Origin: Roseovarius sp.
Lineage (GTDB): Bacteria; Pseudomonadota; Alphaproteobacteria; Rhodobacterales; Rhodobacteraceae
Direction of reading: 5' to 3'
Assembly (NCBI GenBank): GCA_029212365.1
Contig: JARGOC010000033.1
Span: 1 to 39,324, forward strand
DNA length: 39,324 nt
The notes beneath the pieces were generated by a model, which was given only the letters and a program-made list of their open reading frames with translations, did no database searches and was not told the DNA's origin. A program made the position numbers and the translations under genes. Shown here piece by piece: positions 7,829 through 15,965 of this stretch. The number at the start of each line of letters is the position of its first letter. Within the stretch, counting starts at the first letter, position 1.

Positions 7829-8935
7829 ATGACTGATGCCTCTATTGATCCGGCTTTGCGCATTGCGGCCCGTGGCGCTGTAAGCAATGCAGGCGCGCGA
7901 TTTGATAAATTGAGCCACAGCTATCAGGAGGATGGTTGGGATACAGAAGTTGAACAACGCCCACTTTGCACTGAAGTCACCCAAGAGCGCGCCCGTCGGA
8001 TAATCTCGTATAACCGCTCACCCGATTTGCCGTTTGATCGCTCGATCAACCCTTACAGGGGGTGCGAACACGGGTGCATCTATTGCTTTGCGCGCCCGAC
8101 ACACGCCTATTTGGGGCTGTCACCGGGGCTGGATTTTGAAACCCGGCTGATTGCCCGCCCCAATGCCGCCGAAAGGTTGGACGCAGAGTTGCGCGCGCGC
8201 GGCTATCGCGTAGCCCCCATGGCCATTGGCACAAATACAGATCCGTATCAACCGATTGAAAAACAATACGGAATCATGCGAGATTGCTTGAAGGTATTAC
8301 AAGCCTATCAACATCCGGTGGCGATTGTCACCAAAGGCACGTTGGTCGAGCGTGATTTGGATATACTGGAGCCGATGGCCGCACAGGGATTGGTACGCGT
8401 TGGTATTTCAATCACCACGCTGGACGCAGATCTGTCGCGCAAGCTGGAACCGCGGGTGCCCTTGCCAAAACGGCGAATTGCGGTGATTCGCGCCTTAAGT
8501 GAGGCCGGTGTGCCGGTGCGGATCATGACCTCGCCGGTTGTGCCCGGGTTGAGCGATCACGACCTGGAGGCGTTGCTAAAGGCCGGTGCTGAGGCGGGGG
8601 CGAAAGCGGCCAGCTGGATCATGCTGCGATTGCCGCGTGAAGTCTCGGGCCTGTTTCAGGAGTGGCTGCGCCAGCATTACCCGGATCGCGCCAAAAAAGT
8701 GATGAAACTTGTGCGCGAGATGCATGGCGGCAAGGATTATGACGCCGAGTGGGGGAAACGTATGCGTGGCTCGGGCCCATATGCGCAGATGATCGCCCAT
8801 CGGTTTGATGTGGCGGCGAAACGCCTGGGGTTGGATACGCACCAGCCTGCATTGCGAAGTGATCTGTTTCGCCCTCCACCCCGGAGCGGCGACCAACTGG
8901 CGCTTAACTTGTCTTTACAGGATGTTACGGGGTGA
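7829..8935 (+). CDS. PA0069-family radical SAM protein
   Basis: A radical S-adenosylmethionine enzyme of about 368 aa. The iron-sulfur motif is CEHGCIYCFA in YRGCEHGCIYCFARPTH, matching CxxxCxxC, and AIGTNTDPYQPIEK follows as in the SplB-like branch of the family. Residues about 55-300 make up the barrel; the C-terminal part (KVMKLVREMHGGKDYDAEWGKR) is the region specific to the PA0069 type. The reaction is not known for this subgroup. The ATG at 7829 is preferred because it puts the conserved N terminus first; an in-frame ATG at 7811 would add six residues. It lies on the opposite strand from the methionine synthase genes on both sides and is convergent with the methyltransferase, 43 bp apart. 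Confidence 0.88.
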   Translation: MTDASIDPALRIAARGAVSNAGARFDKLSHSYQEDGWDTEVEQRPLCTEVTQERARRIISYNRSPDLPFDRSINPYRGCEHGCIYCFARPTHAYLGLSPGLDFETRLIARPNAAERLDAELRARGYRVAPMAIGTNTDPYQPIEKQYGIMRDCLKVLQAYQHPVAIVTKGTLVERDLDILEPMAAQGLVRVGISITTLDADLSRKLEPRVPLPKRRIAVIRALSEAGVPVRIMTSPVVPGLSDHDLEALLKAGAEAGAKAASWIMLRLPREVSGLFQEWLRQHYPDRAKKVMKLVREMHGGKDYDAEWGKRMRGSGPYAQMIAHRFDVAAKRLGLDTHQPALRSDLFRPPPRSGDQLALNLSLQDVTG

Positions 8936-8978
8936 TGTTGTGTAACTTACCCTGTGCAGATCTGAGCGTCTTTCTTGA

Positions 8979-9989
8979 TCAACGCCGCCGGCGCGTTTTT
9001 CGTTTTTGATCCACTGTGCCTTCTTCAGTACCGTCCACAGCGGATGAAAACGCGCCCAGTTTCTCGGCGATTTGCTCAAGGCTCGGGCGATCACCGCGAG
9101 GGCGGGTTTCCAAAGCCTCGCGCATTTTGGCCAGATGTTCGGGCATGGTGCCACAACAACCGCCGATGATATGCGCGCCGGCATCGCGGGCCAGACAGGC
9201 GTAATCAGCCATCAGGTCAGGCGTTCCATCGTAATGAATGTGGCCATCCACATATTTCGGGATACCAGCGTTACCTTTGGCAATCACCGGGCGTTCCCCG
9301 CCCTGCGCGACAAAACCCAGAACCGTGCGCATCAGATCCGACGCTCCGACGCCGCAATTGGCACCAAAGGCGAGCGGCTTGTTGTCCAGTTTTTCCACCA
9401 TGGTTGTCATATCTGCCGAGGTGACGCCCATCATTGTGCGCCCGGCGGTGTCAAAGCTCATCGTGCCGCACCATGGCATATCCGCCAGTTTAAAGGCCTC
9501 AGCCGCGGCGATATATTCTTCGGGGGCTGAAATGGTTTCAAGCCACAGTACATCTGCGCCACCTTCTTTCAGGCCTTCGGCTTGCTCGTGAAAAATCTCA
9601 ACAGCCAGCTCATGCGTGAGTTCCCCCATGGGCGCCATGATCTCACCGGTGGGTCCAACCGACCCAGCCACAACAACAGGGCGGTCCTTGGCATCGGCCA
9701 CATCACGGCCAATTTCGGCTGCGATACGGCTCAGTTCGCGTGCGCGTTTTTGGGCACCGTGCAGCTTTAGCCGGGCGGCATTGCCCCCAAAGGAATTGGT
9801 CAGGAACAGGTCAGATCCGGCCTCAACCGCCAGAGAATAAAGCTTTTTAATTCGGTCGGGGTGCTCGTCATTCCACATCTCGGGGGCATCGCCTGACGAC
9901 AGCCCCATGTTGAACAGATTGGTGCCCGTGGCCCCATCGGCCAGTATCCAGTCACGGGAGGCGAGCATCGTGGAAAGCGCATTGGTCAT
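8979..9989 (-). CDS. bmt: Homocysteine S-methyltransferase subunit (betaine-homocysteine methyltransferase-like)
   Basis: A 336-aa zinc-dependent methyltransferase that transfers a methyl group to homocysteine to give methionine. ILADGATGTNLF, TNSFGGNAARL, AGSVGPTGEI and the three zinc cysteines (FGANCGVGASD and IGGCCGTMPEH) define the homocysteine methyltransferase domain, equivalent to the N-terminal module of MetH. Database names for close relatives usually say betaine-homocysteine methyltransferase. With a corrinoid protein and DUF1638 nearby, it is more likely the methyl-accepting part of a split MetH. The C terminus is extended by about 35 residues ending KRKTRRRR, a strongly basic tail not needed for catalysis. 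GAGGG precedes the ATG. Confidence 0.9.
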   Translation of the reverse strand: MTNALSTMLASRDWILADGATGTNLFNMGLSSGDAPEMWNDEHPDRIKKLYSLAVEAGSDLFLTNSFGGNAARLKLHGAQKRARELSRIAAEIGRDVADAKDRPVVVAGSVGPTGEIMAPMGELTHELAVEIFHEQAEGLKEGGADVLWLETISAPEEYIAAAEAFKLADMPWCGTMSFDTAGRTMMGVTSADMTTMVEKLDNKPLAFGANCGVGASDLMRTVLGFVAQGGERPVIAKGNAGIPKYVDGHIHYDGTPDLMADYACLARDAGAHIIGGCCGTMPEHLAKMREALETRPRGDRPSLEQIAEKLGAFSSAVDGTEEGTVDQKRKTRRRR

Positions 9990-9998
9990 AAAAAGCCC

Positions 9999-10247
9999 TC
10001 AAACTACGTTTGAGCGGGGTCTTTCATGTTTGGCCCAGACGCGCAAATTCTTTTTCCTCATGATGATCATGAAGTCGTGGCATTGCTGGATGCCAGATGG
10101 CCAGCGCCATACCGCCAAGACCAAAAACCAGCGCAATCCGATTGCGTCTATGACTGCCATTATCAACAGGCTCATGCTCAAGTGCTGCGCCCCTGCGATG
10201 GCCGCTGAGTATGGGGCGAATATGGGTGCAGTTTTGCAGGTAGGCTT
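9999..10247 (-). CDS. Possible small membrane protein, doubtful
   Basis: The 366-bp stretch between bmt and the zeta inhibitor gene holds an 82-codon frame from the ATG at 10247, preceded by AGGAA at short spacing, with one hydrophobic segment (SMSLLIMAVIDAIGL...FLVLAVW) and a basic C terminus. Its stop is 10 bp from the bmt start, so it could lead a bmt transcript. Codon use is not clearly that of a gene and I recognise no family. An overlapping frame exists on the plus strand. Treat it as unproven. Confidence 0.22.
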   Translation of the reverse strand, partial: KPTCKTAPIFAPYSAAIAGAQHLSMSLLIMAVIDAIGLRWFLVLAVWRWPSGIQQCHDFMIIMRKKNLRVWAKHERPRSNVV

Positions 10248-10290
10248 CATCGATTCCTGCTCTGGCAAGGTAAGCGGTTCATCTCATCAA

Positions 10291-10318
10291 AAAGCGCGGC
10301 ACCTGAGCGCCGCGCTTT
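10291..10318 (-). terminator. Intrinsic terminator of the zeta inhibitor gene
   Basis: A perfect 10-bp stem, AAAGCGCGGC with GCCGCGCTTT, with an 8-nt loop. On the minus strand the stem runs into CTTTTTGATG, a short T tract, 38 bp after the stop of the minus-strand gene. Confidence 0.75.
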
Positions 10319-10355
10319 CGTAAATACTGGATATAACTGAGGAAATGCCAGTGCC

Positions 10356-10673
10356 TTAGTCGACCTCAGACATGACCTGCTCTTTGGCGACAATGATCAG
10401 TTCAGCCATTTTTGAGCGGATCGTGGCCGCATCGGCAATATCCCCAAGATCACCGGCCACTTTGCGCACCACGTCCTCGGTGCCGGCCTCTTCAAAATCA
10501 GCGCGGATCACCTCTTTGGCATATTCGGCAGCCTCATCGCCGGATTTGCCCATCAGCTCGGCGGCCCAAAGCCCTAACATTTTGTTGCACCGGGCCTGCG
10601 CCTTGAACTGCATTTCTTCGTCATGGGCGTATTTGTTTTCAAAGGCGCTTTCGCGGTCGTCAAAGGTGCTCAT
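10356..10673 (-). CDS. F1-ATPase inhibitor zeta subunit (DUF1476)
   Basis: A 105-residue, highly charged helical protein of the DUF1476 family. In Paracoccus denitrificans this family is the zeta subunit that blocks ATP hydrolysis by the F1Fo-ATP synthase. The N terminus STFDDRESAFENKYAHDEE is the inhibitory segment, and MLGLWAAELMGKSGDEA and VVRKVAGDLGDIADAATIR make up the helical bundle. The same frame is open far upstream, back to 11690, but that stretch is antisense to purC and purS; the ATG at 10671-10673 gives the family's length. It is divergent from purC, with a terminator behind it. Distance from any atp operon is normal. Confidence 0.9.
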   Translation of the reverse strand: MSTFDDRESAFENKYAHDEEMQFKAQARCNKMLGLWAAELMGKSGDEAAEYAKEVIRADFEEAGTEDVVRKVAGDLGDIADAATIRSKMAELIIVAKEQVMSEVD

Positions 10674-10832
10674 TGGGCCATCCTTCTGGTCTGCGTTACA
10701 TTTCCCCTCTGATATGCAACCTAAGACCTTTGCGCGCAAGGGTGATACGCCATCTTGCGGCAATCCTGCCCATAGACTATGAGGGCGATAACGATGCGGG
10801 GATTGTCCCTGACACAGGATCGGAGTGCACCC

Positions 10833-11594
10833 TTGGCGCGACGCAAGAAGATTTACGAAGGCAAAGCGAAAACCCTGTATGAAGGCCCGGAGCCGGGCAC
10901 GATTGTGCAGTATTTCAAGGATGATGCCACCGCATTCAACGCCGAAAAGAAAGCCGTGATTGAGGGCAAAGGTGTGTTGAACAACATTCTGTCCGAATAT
11001 TTCATGACCGGGCTCAATACGATCGGCGTGCCAACACATTTCATAAAGCGGCTGAACATGCGCGAACAGCTGGTGCGCCAGGTAGAAATTGTACCCCTGG
11101 AAGTGATCGTACGCAACTTTGCCGCCGGATCCATCGCCAAACGCCTTGGCATTGACGAGGGCACACAATTGCCGCGCCCCATCGTGGAATACTGCCTGAA
11201 AGACGATGCTTTGGGTGATCCTTTGGTCTCTGAAGAACATATCGCGGCCTTTGGCTGGGCCAGTCAGCAGGATATGGATGATATCCTCAGCCTTGCTTTG
11301 CGGGTGAATGATTTTCTGTCCGGCATCATGTACGGCGTTGGCATCCGTCTGGTTGATTTCAAAATTGAGATCGGCCGGGTGTACGATGGCGATTTCATGC
11401 GTCTGATCGTGGCCGATGAGATCAGCCCCGACAGTTGCCGCCTGTGGGACATCGAAACCGGTGAAAAACTGGACAAAGATGTCTTCCGCCGTGATCTGGG
11501 CAGCCTGACAGACGCCTATACCGAGGTCGCCACCCGTCTGGGTGTGATGCCAAAGAATGCCACGCCGATGACACGGCCAACGCTGATTAACTAA
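10833..11594 (+). CDS. purC: SAICAR synthase
   Basis: Phosphoribosylaminoimidazole-succinocarboxamide synthase (253 aa) couples aspartate to carboxyaminoimidazole ribotide with [53 protein letters not shown] and [11 protein letters not shown] are the family blocks. The start I chose is TTG at 10833, because GGAG at 10822-10825 lies 7 nt upstream and the family's N terminus begins exactly there. The ATG at 10779 would add 18 residues with no counterpart. It is followed by purS after a gap of 15 bp and then purQ. Confidence 0.95.
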   Translation: MARRKKIYEGKAKTLYEGPEPGTIVQYFKDDATAFNAEKKAVIEGKGVLNNILSEYFMTGLNTIGVPTHFIKRLNMREQLVRQVEIVPLEVIVRNFAAGSIAKRLGIDEGTQLPRPIVEYCLKDDALGDPLVSEEHIAAFGWASQQDMDDILSLALRVNDFLSGIMYGVGIRLVDFKIEIGRVYDGDFMRLIVADEISPDSCRLWDIETGEKLDKDVFRRDLGSLTDAYTEVATRLGVMPKNATPMTRPTLIN

Positions 11595-11609
11595 GCAGGA
11601 GTGAGCGCC

Positions 11610-11849
11610 ATGAAGGCACGCGTACACGTTATGTTGAAAAACGGAGTTTTGGACCCACAAGGCGAGGCGGTGCGCCACGCATTGGACCAATTGGGTTTTG
11701 GCGGTGTTGAAGGGGTGCGTCAGGGCAAGGTGATTGATCTGGAGCTGAGCGAAACCGATGCTGCCAAAGTCCAGGCCGAAGTGGCCAAAATGTGCGAAAA
11801 GCTGCTCGCGAACACTGTGATCGAGAGCTATTCGGTGGAGCTGAGTTGA
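11610..11849 (+). CDS. purS: Phosphoribosylformylglycinamidine synthase subunit PurS
   Basis: PurS (79 aa) is the small bridging subunit of the three-part FGAM synthase (PurS, PurQ, small PurL). [31 protein letters not shown] and the end [13 protein letters not shown] are typical. AGGAG at 11597-11601 lies 8 nt before the ATG at 11610, which favours this start over the GTG at 11601 that overlaps it. The stop shares one base with the purQ start (TGATG), so the two are translationally coupled. Confidence 0.95.
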   Translation: MKARVHVMLKNGVLDPQGEAVRHALDQLGFGGVEGVRQGKVIDLELSETDAAKVQAEVAKMCEKLLANTVIESYSVELS

Positions 11850-12517
11850 TGCACGCCGCTGTCATCGTTTTTCCCGGATCAAATTGCGACCGAGATCTGC
11901 AAGTGGCGCTGGAACGGGCTGGGGCCAAAGTGTCAATGGTCTGGCACAAGGACACTGAGCTGCCCACAGGTGTCGACGTTATCTGCATCCCCGGCGGATT
12001 TTCCTTTGGCGATTATCTGCGCTGCGGCGCGATCGCGGCGAACTCGCCGATCTGTCGCTCGGTTGTCGCACATGCGAATCGTGGCGGCTATGTTCTGGGG
12101 GTTTGCAACGGCTTTCAGGTGCTCACCGAAACTGGCCTGCTGCCTGGCGTCTTGCTGCGCAATGCGGGGCTGAAATATATCTGCAAGGCGATTGGCCTGA
12201 AGGTTGAAACCTCCAACAGTGTTTTCACTGCGCGCTATAATGCGGGGGGCGAAATTACGGTGCCGATTGCGCATCACGATGGCAATTACCACGTGGATGC
12301 GGACACCCTGGCTGCGCTCAAGGCCGAGGATCGGGTGGCATTCACCTATACGGACAATCCCAACGGCTCGATGGATGATATTGCCGGCGTGCTGTCACAT
12401 AACCGTCGCGTGCTGGGGCTGATGCCACATCCCGAACGCATGACAGAGCCGGCCCATGGCGGTACAGATGGCGCGGCAATGTTTGACAGCCTTGTGCAAA
12501 ATCTGGTGCATGCGTGA
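11849..12517 (+). CDS. purQ: Phosphoribosylformylglycinamidine synthase subunit PurQ
   Basis: PurQ (222 aa) is the glutamine amidotransferase subunit that supplies ammonia to PurL. The class I triad is visible: the nucleophile Cys86 in GVCNGFQ, and His194 and Glu196 in [21 protein letters not shown] and the oxyanion segment [12 protein letters not shown] are also diagnostic. The start overlaps the purS stop by one base. The partner purL does not follow; dctB begins 40 bp later, so the FGAM synthase genes are split on the chromosome. Confidence 0.97.
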   Translation: MHAAVIVFPGSNCDRDLQVALERAGAKVSMVWHKDTELPTGVDVICIPGGFSFGDYLRCGAIAANSPICRSVVAHANRGGYVLGVCNGFQVLTETGLLPGVLLRNAGLKYICKAIGLKVETSNSVFTARYNAGGEITVPIAHHDGNYHVDADTLAALKAEDRVAFTYTDNPNGSMDDIAGVLSHNRRVLGLMPHPERMTEPAHGGTDGAAMFDSLVQNLVHA

Positions 12518-12556
12518 GAGCTTGAGGCTGGCCGCTCAGCGGCTTAACCTGCCCTA

Positions 12557-14317
12557 ATGACGAAACTGCCCATACCCACCCCCGTCAAACGGATGCGCAC
12601 CACTGGTTGGCGCGCGCGGATGGCGCTGGTGTTGCTGGTTCTGCTGGCGGTTTCGGTGGTGTTTATCACCAACCGGCTGCTGACGGATCGGTTTACTGAA
12701 AACACCCGTAACCGGGCCGAACTGCGGCTGGTGCTATACGGCGGCAATCTGCTGTCTGAATTGCGTCAAAATGCCATTGTGCCGCAGCTTTTGGCGCGTG
12801 ACCCTGCGCTGATTACGGCATTGAATTCGGAAGATTACGCGCAATCCACCGCTCGGTTGATTTCCTTCCTGGATGAAATTGGTGCCAAAACGCTGACATT
12901 GCTGGACAGTGATGGGCGCGCTGTGGCCTCGACCGAGCGCACATTGCTGGGGCAAAACCACCGGCAGACACCATATTTTGTCGACGCCATCCGATCGGCA
13001 GACACTATTTTCAAGGTGTTACCGGACGAAACAAGCAATTTTCGGTTCTTTTATTCGCGCCGCGTCGAAAGCCAGAATCAGCTTGCAGGCGTCATTGTTG
13101 TTGAGATTGACCTGAAGAAATATGAACGCGCCTGGGCGGGTATTTCCGATGCGGTTTTGGTGACCGACAGTGAAGGCCAGATTATCCTGTCGACAGAGCC
13201 GCGTTGGCGGGGGCTTAAGGAAAAGGATGCCCTGACCCGCCAGCCCGTTGCCGGGGCCATACAACGCGCGATTCAGGCCACATCTGATTGGACCATGGTG
13301 CCCGCCGACGCCTATCTGGAGGGCGAGGCGGTGATGCGTGTCGAAGGGCGCGTGGCGTTTCGGGGCTGGCGTATCGCCAGTTTCACCACCTACACAAGCG
13401 TGCGCGAAAAGGTAAACGGGGTGCTGGCGCTGGAAATCATGGTGTTTGCGATTCTGCTGGCCGTGGCATTCTATTATCTCAGCCGCAAAACCGCGTTTCG
13501 CATGGCCGCGTTCCAACGCGAGTCGGCAGAGCTTCGCGCATTGAACGCGCGCCTCCAGCGGGAAATCGCCGAGCGCCAAAGGGTGCAAGAGAACCTCGCC
13601 GTGGCAGAACAAACCCTTGCGCAATCATCAAAACTGGCAGCCCTGGGCGAGATGTCAGCCGCTGTCAGCCATGAGTTGAACCAGCCCCTGGCCGCGATGA
13701 AAACCTATCTGGCCGGTGCGCGGCTTTTGCTCAAGCGCAACCGCCCCGACGAGGCCGTGGGATCATTCCAGCGCATTGATGATCTGATCGAGCGGATGGG
13801 GGCCATTACCAAGCAGTTGAAATCCTATGCGCGCCAATCCGGGAACGAGTTTCAGCCTGTAAATATGGGCGAAGCGCTCTCCTCGGCGCTGGCAATGATG
13901 GAGCCACAACTGCGCGAACGTAAGGTCGATATCAGCCGTGGCATCCCCAGTCAGCCGGTTCTGGTGATGGGCGATCGGGTGCGCGTGGAACAGGTGATGA
14001 TCAACCTGCTGCGCAACGCCTTGGATGCCACTCGCAACGTGCCGGATGCGGCCATCGAAATTCTGTTGGCCGCAGGTGAAACCGCCGTATTGTCAGTGCG
14101 TGATAACGGGCAGGGGATCGAAGACCTCGATGCCCTGTTCGAGCCGTTTTACACCACCAAGCAACCCGGTGATGGGGTTGGGCTGGGGCTTGCGATTTCC
14201 TCAGGGATAGTCAACGACTTGGGAGGACGCCTGACCGCACGAAATGCGGTGGGTGGAGGGGCTGTATTTGAAATGCAGCTGCCCATATTACCCGTAGAAA
14301 GCCGAGCAGCAGAATAG
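12557..14317 (+). CDS. dctB: DctB-type C4-dicarboxylate sensor histidine kinase
   Basis: A 586-aa membrane kinase. Helix one is at about residues 20-40. A large periplasmic double-PAS-like sensor (about 45-290) contains the DctB-like segments LLDSDGRAVASTERTLLGQNH and YFVDAIRSADTIFKVLP. A second helix lies at about 295-313, then a coiled-coil linker (ESAELRALNARLQREIAERQR). The kinase core has His372 in SHELNQPLAAMK, an N box (NLLRNALDA), DNGQGIEDL and GVGLGLAIS. The family senses succinate, fumarate or malate and controls their uptake. No good ribosome binding site precedes the ATG at 12557, 40 bp after purQ. The regulator dctD follows 10 bp later. No transporter genes are in the window. Confidence 0.92.
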   Translation: MTKLPIPTPVKRMRTTGWRARMALVLLVLLAVSVVFITNRLLTDRFTENTRNRAELRLVLYGGNLLSELRQNAIVPQLLARDPALITALNSEDYAQSTARLISFLDEIGAKTLTLLDSDGRAVASTERTLLGQNHRQTPYFVDAIRSADTIFKVLPDETSNFRFFYSRRVESQNQLAGVIVVEIDLKKYERAWAGISDAVLVTDSEGQIILSTEPRWRGLKEKDALTRQPVAGAIQRAIQATSDWTMVPADAYLEGEAVMRVEGRVAFRGWRIASFTTYTSVREKVNGVLALEIMVFAILLAVAFYYLSRKTAFRMAAFQRESAELRALNARLQREIAERQRVQENLAVAEQTLAQSSKLAALGEMSAAVSHELNQPLAAMKTYLAGARLLLKRNRPDEAVGSFQRIDDLIERMGAITKQLKSYARQSGNEFQPVNMGEALSSALAMMEPQLRERKVDISRGIPSQPVLVMGDRVRVEQVMINLLRNALDATRNVPDAAIEILLAAGETAVLSVRDNGQGIEDLDALFEPFYTTKQPGDGVGLGLAISSGIVNDLGGRLTARNAVGGGAVFEMQLPILPVESRAAE

Positions 14318-14327
14318 GGATCACATC

Positions 14328-15665
14328 ATGCCAAGCGCCATGAAAATAGCCATCGTTGATGATGAAAAGGACATGCGCCAGTCAATCAGCCAATGGTTGG
14401 CCCTGTCGGGGTACGACACCGAAGCCTTTCCCAGTGCCGAAGATGCGCTGAAAGTGCTGGGGCCTGAGTATCCGGGCATTGTGGTCACCGACATCAAGAT
14501 GCCCGGCATGGACGGGATGCAGTTCCTGAAAAAGCTGATGGGCAGTGACAGCAGCCTTCCGGTGATCATGATCACGGGGCATGGCGATGTTCCCATGGCG
14601 GTCGAGGCCATGCGCGTCGGCGCCTATGATTTTCTGGAAAAGCCTTTCAACCCGGACCGGATGAACGAGCTGGCGAAAAAAGCTACTTTGGCGCGGCGCA
14701 TGACGCTGGATAGCCGCGCATTGCGGCGCGAACTGTCTGAGGGCGGGCAGCTGATGAAAAAGCTCATCGGGTCCAGCCCGGCGATGGAACGCTTGAAAGA
14801 AGACATTCTGGATCTCGGTCAGGCCGATGGTCATGTGTTGATCGAAGGCGAAACCGGCACCGGCAAAACTCTGGTGGCCCATGCGCTGCATGCCGTCGGC
14901 TCGCGCGCGGGCAAGAAATTTGTGCTGGTTTCCTGTGCCGGATTTGACGAAGACGCCCTGATCAAGCGTCTGTTTGGTCCAATGAATCCCGAAGACAGCC
15001 AATTGCCCGCCGTAGAAGAGGCCCGTGGCGGTACTTTGGTGCTCGAAGACATCGAGGCCCTGTCCGAGACAGCACAGGGGCGCTTGCTGAATCATATCAA
15101 TGATGATGGCACCCCGCCCGAAACCCGTATCGTGGCGATTTGCAACATGCAGGAGCAAGATCGCACCTGCGAAGATGCGCTGCGTTCAGATCTGTTTTAT
15201 CGTTTGGCCAGCCTGCGTATAACCGTGCCGCCCTTGCGCCAGCGCGGTGAGGATATCCTGACGCTGTTCACGCGCTTTGGCGAGGAGTTCTCAGACGATT
15301 ATGGCTGCGAGCCGCCACAGGTGACGGCCCAGGAAGCGGCGCAATTGTTGCAGGCCCCGTGGCCCGGCAATGTGCGCCAACTATATAACGTGGCCGAACG
15401 CGCCGTATTGCAGGAAAGGCGCGGCAGCGGCACCATTGCATCGCTTTTGATGTCTGATCATCAGGACATGCAGCCGGTGATGACCACCGAAGGCAAACCC
15501 CTCAAGGAATACGTCGAAGCCTTTGAACGTATGTTGATCGACAACACCATGCGCCGCCATAAAGGCTCAATCGCGGCGGTGATGGAAGAATTATGCCTGC
15601 CCCGCCGGACGTTGAATGAAAAAATGGCCAAATACGGCCTGCAACGCTCGGATTACCTTGGGTAA
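14328..15665 (+). CDS. dctD: DctD-like response regulator lacking the sigma-54 GAFTGA loop
   Basis: A 445-aa NtrC-family regulator and the partner of DctB. The receiver domain (about 5-120) has the phospho-acceptor Asp55 in VTDIKMPGMDG. The AAA+ domain (about 145-375) keeps Walker A (GETGTGKT, Lys180), the sensor Asn and the arginine-finger region DLFYRL. The C terminus has a Fis-type helix-turn-helix (GSIAAVMEELCLPRRTLNEKM). Two parts are abnormal. After LFG (215-217), where family members have HEKGAFTGA, it reads PMNPEDSQLPAVEEA, about five residues shorter and without GAFTGA. Walker B reads LVLEDI instead of LFLDEI. It probably does not activate sigma-54 RNA polymerase in the usual way. 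The gene starts 10 bp after dctB. Confidence 0.88.
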   Translation: MPSAMKIAIVDDEKDMRQSISQWLALSGYDTEAFPSAEDALKVLGPEYPGIVVTDIKMPGMDGMQFLKKLMGSDSSLPVIMITGHGDVPMAVEAMRVGAYDFLEKPFNPDRMNELAKKATLARRMTLDSRALRRELSEGGQLMKKLIGSSPAMERLKEDILDLGQADGHVLIEGETGTGKTLVAHALHAVGSRAGKKFVLVSCAGFDEDALIKRLFGPMNPEDSQLPAVEEARGGTLVLEDIEALSETAQGRLLNHINDDGTPPETRIVAICNMQEQDRTCEDALRSDLFYRLASLRITVPPLRQRGEDILTLFTRFGEEFSDDYGCEPPQVTAQEAAQLLQAPWPGNVRQLYNVAERAVLQERRGSGTIASLLMSDHQDMQPVMTTEGKPLKEYVEAFERMLIDNTMRRHKGSIAAVMEELCLPRRTLNEKMAKYGLQRSDYLG

Positions 15666-15965
15666 ATAACACAGCTGGGTTCCTCTGACTGGACCGCCAG
15701 CGTATCGTCTGGAACGATAGAACGCCACGAATGACCAGGGCAGTGCCAGTGTACTTGGAGGGCAAAACCCGCTGCGGCGATGTTGCGGGAAGGGCAGGCA
15801 TATTCACTGCTTTGCGATCCACGATCAGCAATATTGACCCGAGATTGCGCCACAGTTAACAACCCTGGCGGTAAAAACGAGTTGCGAAATATGCACACAG
15901 TTTAACAGAATGGCTTGCGCCCGGACGCAAGCCGTGGATGATCTGGTCAAACTTATGAGGGCAGC
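15666..15965. other. 300-bp intergenic stretch without a supported gene
   Basis: This holds a perfect hairpin near its right end (15912-15933) and otherwise no tRNA, repeat or recognised motif. An 81-codon minus-strand frame (15653-15898) rich in Cys, His and Trp overlaps the dctD stop; its codon pattern is not convincing and I know no homologue. The promoter of the next gene should lie here. Confidence 0.5.
15912..15933. promoter_or_regulatory. Hairpin upstream of the orphan membrane protein gene
   Basis: GGCTTGCG-CCCGGA-CGCAAGCC is a perfect 8-bp stem with a 6-nt loop, 32 bp upstream of the ATG at 15966. It has no T tract, so a terminator is unlikely. It could be an operator or a leader structure. 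Confidence 0.35.

Noticed and set aside
9990..10355. SAM or SAH riboswitch ahead of bmt
   Set aside because: I looked for a conserved pseudoknot-like core and saw none; only the terminator of the neighbouring gene is structured.
10674..11690. Long minus-strand frame reaching 11690 that ends with the zeta inhibitor
   Set aside because: Only the last 105 codons (10673-10356) match the DUF1476 family; the rest is antisense to purC and purS with no recognisable protein.
15653..15898. 81-codon minus-strand frame between dctD and the orphan gene
   Set aside because: It overlaps the dctD stop, has no clear ribosome binding site or gene-like codon use, and I recognise no homologue. A homologue search could reverse this.
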